Below are positions 53,201 to 62,200 of a stretch of DNA of 64,000 bases, in pieces; the stretch's first letter is position 1; each line of letters opens with the position of its first letter. This stretch comes from Ixodes scapularis (taxonomy: Eukaryota; Arthropoda; Arachnida; Ixodida; Ixodidae), in the NCBI RefSeq assembly GCF_016920785.2, contig NW_024609836.1, positions 60,235,439-60,299,438 on the forward strand, read 5' to 3'. Position numbers and translations under genes: made by a program. The notes under the pieces were generated by a model. The model searched no databases, was not told the DNA's origin, and was given only the letters and a program-made list of their open reading frames with translations.

Positions 53201-56200
53201 GCATCTCTCGCATCTCCTTCTCCCGTTCTCGTTCCTTTTTCTGGACCCAGTCCGGTGACTCCGACCGGGCCTTGGAAGGTGCACGTTCTGAACGCGGCGG
53301 CGCCGGCGGCTGGGGCGGCTGTTGCGACGACGACGACGGCTCTCTCGCCTCCCGGTCCCGTTCGCGCTCGGACCTCTCTCTCTCCCGTGACCTCTCCTCC
53401 GCCTTGTCTGGGTCTCGAGAGATCCTCTGGTCCTTCTCCTTGTCACCGCGGTCTCCACGATCGCCGCGGTCCCCACGATCGCCGCGATCGCCACGGTCAC
53501 CCCGATCGCCGCGGTCGCCCCGGTCACCGCTGCGTTCCTTGTCTCTCTCGCTTCCCCGGTCCCGGATGCGAGACCGGTCGGGCGACGGGCGGCGCTCCTT
53601 GCGGTCTCGCCGTCGCTCCCGCTCTCGGTCGCGGTCCTCTTCCTGCTGCCTCTGCACAGAGCGCAAAAGGATGGGCGGGTCATCAGCGCACTCGCCTCGC
53701 CCACGGGATAGCCTCGCGCCGTGAGCAAACAAAGTCCAAACGTAGGCATTTACACGGATGATGCTATGCCATCTAGCGGCAAAAACCTAGATCCTAAAAA
53801 CAAGCACCTCACTTTCACTGAAGCCTGCAGCAGTAAAACAGCACTATCCGAAAGCAGAACTACGAAACAAGCAAAACCCGAAATCCGAGAGAAGCTGGGC
53901 AATTTCGTGTCGCTAGACAGCGTGTGAAACCTGCATATATCAGTTTACAGATAACTTCGAGACAGTTTCTTGCACTAGCTTGTTTTCAAATTAAAGCAAG
54001 ATTTTAGTCAGTAGCAAATCTTCCATCAAGGTAAACAGTGCTATGCCACTAAATAGATTCCTCTTAGCATATATTAGAAATGGCCCCATGACACTTGGTG
54101 CCTCATACACTACAAAGAACATAAGCGGCAAGGTGCAAGTCACTTCTAGATGAACCGAAAGCAAGAAATCATCTGCATGCTCCTACTTTATACAAAGGAT
54201 GATGCCAAGTTATATCAAGCTGCAACCTTTTACTTTCTAACACCTACCATTATGCAACGCATGGCTACAGTTGCTTGCATAAAGCATTTGCACCGTCACT
54301 AGATTTAAAAATGCTGCCAATTAAACACACACATTTTTTTTTTCTCCAAGTCCCTCCTTGCTTGCTTTACCTTCACCGCAACAGTGGAGGCACAAGTAAA
54401 AGAAAGTTCCGTGTTTTTACCTTTCGTGGCAAGAAGTGCATCGAACTCAGTAACCAGAAACAGCGAAAGAAACCGGAAACTCAGCTTGCGCCTCCTAAAA
54501 ACGCGCATTCCAAAAAGCGGAAGCGTCAACAGCGACCTTCTCGCTAACCGTGTGAAAGCAAGCACATCAGCACCAATAGCCAAAAGATGGTACCCCTCCC
54601 TCCCAACACCAAACTACAAAAACACACACACACACACACAAAAAAAAGTTTGTCCAGTTAATTCATGCAAGCCCAGGCAAGCTGCCAGCCCACTCCAAAG
54701 AACTCCACAGCTGCGTCTTTAGAGCCAAAGAAAGTGACCAACTTTGCTTGAAACACTTTTTGGGACACGAGACGAATGACGCCCGCTTGTAAAATTCTTA
54801 GAAATCTCGAGACACAAGCGCGGGCCGCTCGTACAAGCGTTTCCAGAAGGCAACGGACAAGTTCGGGGAACACGGAGATGCTAGAGAGAGTGGGACAAAG
54901 CCTTACTTGCTTCGCCAACACGATCGGAAGTCACTTTAGAGGTGCAGCAGCCCCTCCCCCAAAAAACAACTAATCCCTCCAGAGAGGAATCACGGGAATC
55001 TTGCTGTCCACTTCTCAAACAGAACTAAGGCACTCACAAAAAAACAACAATCGGAAAAAAAAAACTCCCCAAATGACTGAATTACTTTAGAAGCGCACTT
55101 CACCCCAAAAGCGAGTGAAAAGCAGCACATAGAAAAAGCCGCCTAGGCGTTCCCATTAAAATATGCTATGTCAAAGAAGGTACTCTTAACGGAAAGTACA
55201 TAAAACATTTTCAAAGTCCCCCCCCCACCAAATAATGAGAAAAAAACAAAACAAAACACAATCAGCTGGGGTAAAAAAGAAAAGAAGCAGTCATAGCCAC
55301 TGAGAAGGCGAGAATGGCAGGGAGCAGCTTCAGTTGTCCCACCCCTAGTGCCAGCTTCCTACGTTCGACAACTCTTCAGGAATTTGTGCACCACAAGCAC
55401 GCGTGAGTGTGCAGCCAAGCACGGTTAAAGGCATGGTACGCGGGCCGAAGGCCGGGTTTTTGAAAGGCGTGCCCTGCCATCCTCACCCTGCTGGTGGCCA
55501 GAGTCCCCTTCTACGATGCGCCGAGACAAGGCCTTCCAGTTCCCCCAAAACTCTGCGCAGTTTCACTCGCCAACAGCAATCGGCGCGCGGCCAGCGACGG
55601 CGGCCGAGACAGTCCCCAGAAAAACAGAAAGCTTCCCAGACAACGGCTACTGATGGAATCAACGGACGTGTCACACTCACCACATTGCAAAATATTTGTG
55701 GAGAGAGCCCTCGGTGGCTGCCAAAGCAGATTTTGTTTTTCTCCCCTTGTGTTCTTCGCGAGGGAAACGACTTACCGGGGTCTGCAACCGCGGGTTCCGG
55801 AGAGACTGCCCCACGTACGGTTCGCGCGCTTCACGCAAGGATCACGACAGAAAGGTTGTCCTCTCACCTGAGGTTTCCGTCCTCCACGGTGGCACACCTA
55901 CGTCGCCGAGAACGTGGGGGAGGGGGGGGGGGGGGCACGCGAGAGAAGTGGATTGGAGGTGCACTTACCTGTTACTAGAGGCCGTCTTCGGGAAATGAGA
56001 GCGAGGTTCAAGCACGGGAGGCGCAAGCACGAGAGACAGAAAGGGGGTGGAAAGCTTCGAACAGAAAGTGGCCTCGAGAAGAATGTAGGAAGTATGTGTT
56101 GCCAGAAGCCTCACGAAAGAGACTTACCTCGGTTTGGTGTTCACCCAATCACCGGTTCTTTTCTACCCCAAAAATGCACCTGCCTCGGTTTAGTATTTGC

Positions 56201-59200
56201 CCTATCTCCACTTCCTCTCTGCCCCGAAAATGCGTCTGACCATCTTTCCGTCCCCACAGAAATGCGGCGCGATCGTTTAGATAGACCCTTTCTAAAAGCT
56301 CGTCCAGCAACGTTGGCCGTCGCCATTTCTTGGGCATGAAGCGCATGACTGCATCCGAACCTTCGTCAAATGCCAATGCAGCTCTCGTTTTTGGTGCGAG
56401 CTAAGCACACTTCACACAGAACGCCGACGCAACCTTCACGTCCAGTACATGCTCGAAACAATGGAGGACTCAGATAAATGACACATCAGCTACTGGGGGG
56501 TGCGCACTAGTGCCGCTAAATAAGCTACGCTTCAGAGTAACGACACTTGGCCATATTGTGGCTTAAAATCGTGATTGCCAGTTATTTGAAGCTTTATCTG
56601 AAATCACAGGAAACACTTTTCCGTCCTCCACAAATGTTTAAACAGTCCCCGACAGAGAAAAGCAATATTACATGAGCTTTCTAACACTGAATTGAATGCT
56701 GAGGAAGTCGCACTTTTGAATCATAAGGATCTGCAGTTGTGTCTGCTCTGCACAAGCCCCATAATGGCGGCGCCGACAACAATGTCGGAGAACGGAGTGC
56801 CGGTACTCTAAGCGCAGCTCATTTAGTGGCTCTAGTGCACACTTTTGAAAATGGTCTAGTGTTGTCTACAGCAAGGCCCCATTTCAAATACCAGAAGGAA
56901 AGAAAAGCTTAAACATCCAGAGATCCCCCACAGCAGGCATTATATTTTTTTTTATAAACAGCATCAGGGGCTGCAGGGAAATATTTCTATGTGTTCCGAA
57001 TCCAGTTTCGACAACCTTGGCATTTTTTAACGTTTGCCTCGGCATGCGTCGGCCATCCCGAGATTTCGGATAACTGTTTTATGTGAGAAATTGCTCGACG
57101 CATAAAATATTTCTGCCAATTCATTCATGTCCACTGAATTTCTACGCTGATTTGCCGCTTCCTGGTCCAAGTAGCTCGCGCATGTGGTATATGGCATCCA
57201 AGAGAAAGCTTGTTAAAAGAGACAGGAATAAGTTGGGACATAGAGTGATGCATGCACCACGGCCGCCACCTCAAGTGAAATCATACAGGCCCAAACATGC
57301 ATTGGCCAATCAGCCAGCCAACAAATACTACTTACATGGCACCGATGCCCAAAACACGAAACCAATAACCACTGTTTGGACATAGGTACAAAAGCCTGCA
57401 GACACGAGCCGAATGACCGAGTTCCGCTCATCAAAGGTTGCGATTTCCATAGCTGCAAGTTAGGTGTGATATACATGAGGTGGGTAGGGTGACCCCCAAG
57501 TGGTTAATGAAGCATAAGTGTGCAATTCCAAGCATGCAAGCCACTGACAAGATTTTTAACACAGAAAAAAAAAACATTGTTCACATGAAAACAAATGAAA
57601 AGGACCAAACTTAGGTTGCCCAATTCAGCATGCAAACTTGTTAAAAACTGCAATAAGCACTGCTATCAGCACCTTAAGACGTGACATGAGACGGACCACA
57701 CTTTGAACGCACAGGGTTAATATATCCAGTCCGCTGTGACAAATTTGAATGGTTAGTGAAACAAGCGTTCCATAAAAAAGTAACATCAGCAAGAATGCCA
57801 AGTATTGTATGCAATGAAAGCACACTTAAGTACATGCAACGTTTTAAGATGATCAGCTTTGCAACATGAAACGGCTGAATGCCAAAAGCCATGCAAACAA
57901 TGCAGAATTTGCATGCAACAGCCAGAATACATGCGGGTCCAATTGCAAAGGTGTGAAGTGTAAGCTAATAAAAGCAGAAAATCTCAAGCTGCCTTTTATG
58001 GAAAAAAAAAAAGCTAAGGAGATGAATAAAAGAGAAAAAACATGACACAGCAGCTAGCAAGGGAAAACGGTGAAATGCCAGCCATATAAAAATACTGTTA
58101 CACATTCTGAAATTCTTCCTATACATAAAAAAATAGAGGATCAAAGGTAAGCTAAGGTTGTTAGGCCTTAAAAGCCAGTGTCCAATTTTTTTATATACTG
58201 TAGTATAAACTTCCAACTAAATAATAATCATAAAAAAAAACATATTGCACTTTATTTTAAAATATAGCCCAAAGGCCACACCAGGAGAAAAAATAACCAA
58301 GCAGAAATGGAGACGAATTACTCAACAGCCCACCAAATAGAGAGGTCTAGAATCGAGCACGTAGACAAGAGACCAGCCCATCTCAAAGACAGTAAGATGA
58401 AGAACCACCACCTCAACTTCGTTCCAGAGATAATCGACCGTCCCTGCTAGTCAGGCCAGTAAAGGAAAACAACGCCACCACCGAGAGAATTGGAGGGTAG
58501 CACTCAAAACGCCATCCGCCACCGACCGAGAGAAACCGACTAGCGGTGTCTACCCCTCCGTTCACCTCTTTCGATCTTGGTGGCACTGACTCCGGTTCTG
58601 CGAGTGGATCTCCGAGGGCGAGGGTGGAAATGACGGGAAAGTGGGTCACGTGAGACCCAGCGGCGCTCTGGTACGAAGCAATTTTCACCGTGAGCCCGTC
58701 TGCTGTCACCGTGGCCGCTGAACTAGCCTGCTTGGCGGCCATCTTACGTCGCAGCCGTTGCACGAAGCTCCCTGTTGGGGCATTGCAACCCGGCGCTCCC
58801 TTGCATAAGGAGGCTTTAAAAAATCCATTCCCAAGTCCCACCCTATCTTCGGTATGAAAGAGTGTTTGTTAATTAATACCCCCGGAAAAGAAACTGAATT
58901 GCCTTTTCTAGCGCAAATTGTAGTCGAGGGGTGGAGTTCTAGCTAGTCGTGACCCAACATTCTGCCGGCAAATTGTCAGACGAACCTTACCCTTTTCAAT
59001 GATTACCAGACAATCTCAGACACTAGCAGCAAGCTGGCAACAAATTTCCCACATTGCCAGCAAATCCCCAGACTGGCCCGGCAAACCCTTGTGAAAACAA
59101 GGTTCTGCTCCCCAACAAATTCCTGACTTCGTGCCGGCGAATAGCCGGAACCACAGACAAGGCCCAAAGTCGTGCCAGCGGAACTAAAATTTGAAAAGGG

Positions 59201-62200
59201 TATCTAGTAAACTCTAACCAATTTCTTTATTGTGCTAGACATTTTGAAGCCGGCTCGACTCCTTGTTCACAGGTATGTGGGGCAAAAGGTCGCTATCTGT
59301 TGTCAGCTTCTTCCTGTCAGTATTATCTTCCATTTTTGTGCGACACATTGCGGGTATACAGGAAAGCAATGCACGCTGGTCGCGACCTAAACTTCTGGTC
59401 ACACCACCTTACAACTCAGAAGTCCTGTGTAATGTGCATACTTTTAATGCACCCTCATGGTCTGCTCAACAGAGAAGAGTTGATTTTATGAAACAAGACC
59501 TCCGAAAAAACAACTACCTAACAAGATTCATCAACAAGATATACGAGAAACTATGTCACCCTCCTGCAGCCAAGAACACAAACACCTTCAGCCGCATATG
59601 CAGCCCGAGGTCCTTGCCCGTGCCCCTAGACCGTACGGCATCGCAGTTACAAATAAGCCCGCCTCAACCATAGGACATCATCTTCTTTCAAAGGATCGTC
59701 CCCCAAAAGAAAAAGCTTGAGGGCTGGTTTACTGAATTCACTGTACTGAATGCGACGCCTCATATGCGGGGGAAACAAAGAACTTTCCCAAACATCTGCG
59801 CAGACAGATGCAGGTATGAGGCGAAGAAGGACACTCAAGGCAATGCACTGGAGGAACATGCTGACAAGACTGGCCACGTCGTTGCCTTTGACAGAGAAAG
59901 AAACTAGAGGAGACGGCTCTCGTTAGAATCTTTGCATACAGAGAATATCCACGACAACCTGAACTGATCCACCGGAACGCTACCAAGCAGCCATATACAC
60001 GTTCTGCAAAGATAACAATGACAGATTGCGACCTTTGGGACCCCAAACAGCCATTCTTGAACAAGGAGCCGGCTTCGAAACGTAGGGCACGATGAAGGAA
60101 TTGGACAGAGTACCTCTTTCACATTGCTTACCCAACCAGGCAGTGCTTCGCCGAAGTGTTTACATTAGATTGTGAATTTGCCAGTCGGTTTTTGGGTTTC
60201 AACCCTCGAAATTGATGGCCATAAATGGCAAATCTTTGAACTTACATAAAACATGCACACTCTTTCACTGCGCTTTGCTTCAAGCCTGCATAGATGTGTA
60301 CCGTACCTTCATGCCATTTCCCCATGCGGCTAAGGACGAATACGAGTGCATGTGGACTCCGTAATATGAGTCAGGTGCAACAAGGAAAGGCCTCCCAGCG
60401 GAGACAGAATTTGGTAAGCGAAGGTGCATCAACCGGTCGCCAGGACGCTTGGGCAGGAAAAAAAAAAAAAGAAGGAAAGGGCAGAGACGGGGGAAAAGAA
60501 AAAGGAAAGCACACTACAAGAGAGCAGGTTGCTACATTTTCGTTACCAGCAGGCGTACTTACCCCACGAAGTCACGTTCAGACCAAGGTCAGTGGGCTGC
60601 ACATGCCGACGATCGAAGAAAAAGGACAACACACAAAAGACGAAAGGTACTTTTAAGGATGCGAAAGGCCCGCCAAAAGTTACAAGGTGGGAATAAAAAA
60701 AAGAAAAGAAAGAAAGGAAAGCGGTCCAAATAACGAAGGTGATTCGCTCGCCTCTTTTGGTTTCGTGTCCCCAGTCGGGGGGGAGAGGGGAACGACCGAA
60801 TGCTGTTGCACGGATTGCGTGTGCAAGCTACGAAAACCGAGGAAACCGAAAGGCGTGAAATCACTCACGGCCAGCGGGAGGGTACTGGGACGATGAGGAA
60901 CCGGTGGCGCACTCGCACACGCACACACATAAACAAAAAGAAAAAAAAAAATCCAAAAGCCACGTTTTTGAAAGAACGAGACAGGAGTAGAAAGGAGCAG
61001 GTAATGTACACAGGTATATATATATATATATGCGTTGGTGGAATAAAGTTGTGGGTGCATACTCACCGGGTCCTAGCTACATATTTAGGCTCTCTGATTG
61101 CGCTCATAGAGTAGCACGGCGGTGCGGTAGGAGTAGTAGAGCAACGCCTGGTGTTTGGGGGAATGGCAACAAGGCGCCACTTAGGCCGGAACGGACACTT
61201 TCTCCCTCCACCACCGTCTCTCATCGCAACCCCATCCTCCCGGCTCCGTACCCCGCCCCATCAGAGACCGGCTGCGATCTGACGACACAGTGAAGGGCAT
61301 GCAACCCCGCCTTCCCCCCCGCCTTGCGCATTTACGCGGTCCCGTTCTGCCCCCGTCCTTGACGATCTCGACGGTTAAGACGAGCGCACGGGCTGCGTCC
61401 ACCAAACTGCGACGCCCGTGACCGCAAAGGCTGGTTCAGACGTTTCCATTTGAGTATGATCGACTTCGTCGCGACGGCTTCTAACCGCTTGCGAGAGAAT
61501 GCACCAGGGCCATTAACACTTATGGCATTGCCAGAGGAGACACTCTCCAGAAAAACAAGAATTTCTGCGAAGAAAGTTGATTTTGAAAAATAACATATTT
61601 ACATCCACCAACATCTAGAGAGTATTCCCAAAAAGTTTAATTTTCACTGCATAGAATTTTTTATAAATTATTTTCTGTCCAAAAAAGCTAAAGAAAAGGT
61701 AGCGTTTGGAGCACTTTGAACACATTTTTCTCCATTCCACTTTTTGGTATAAATTCCATTTTAGTCAATCTATCGTTCGATAATGGCAAAACAGGGAAGG
61801 CTCATTTTCCCCTTTTCCTGACTGAAGTTTAATAAGGAATGCGGCTATGGAACTTTTTCGTCACTTTACAGAGGTCTTTTATAAAAAATGTTGACATTTT
61901 GTCGAAGACACAGAAGACCAAAAAGTTGACCGATTTTGCAGAAGAGAAAATTTATAGAAATAAACAACTTTTTAGAAAAAAACGTTCCATAGCCACACCC
62001 TCTAGGCATTCTGCTACATTTCTAGCAAATAAAGAACTTGAATATTGTGAGTTTTGTGACAATAGATTAACTAAACAATGTAAACAAACAAAACGAGGCA
62101 AGACTAGATCTGGTGTGCAAGGTCAGTGCTGGTAATTAAAGACTGAGTCGACAAATGCGTTCTCTTGTTGTAAACAATAGTGCTCACACTCAACTTCAAA

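Noticed and set aside
53117..53761. Long ORFs on both strands at the RE/RD exon (283 and 210 codons)
   Set aside because: Shadows of the low-complexity RBM25 exon 53197-53651, caused by 9-bp periodic GC-rich sequence.
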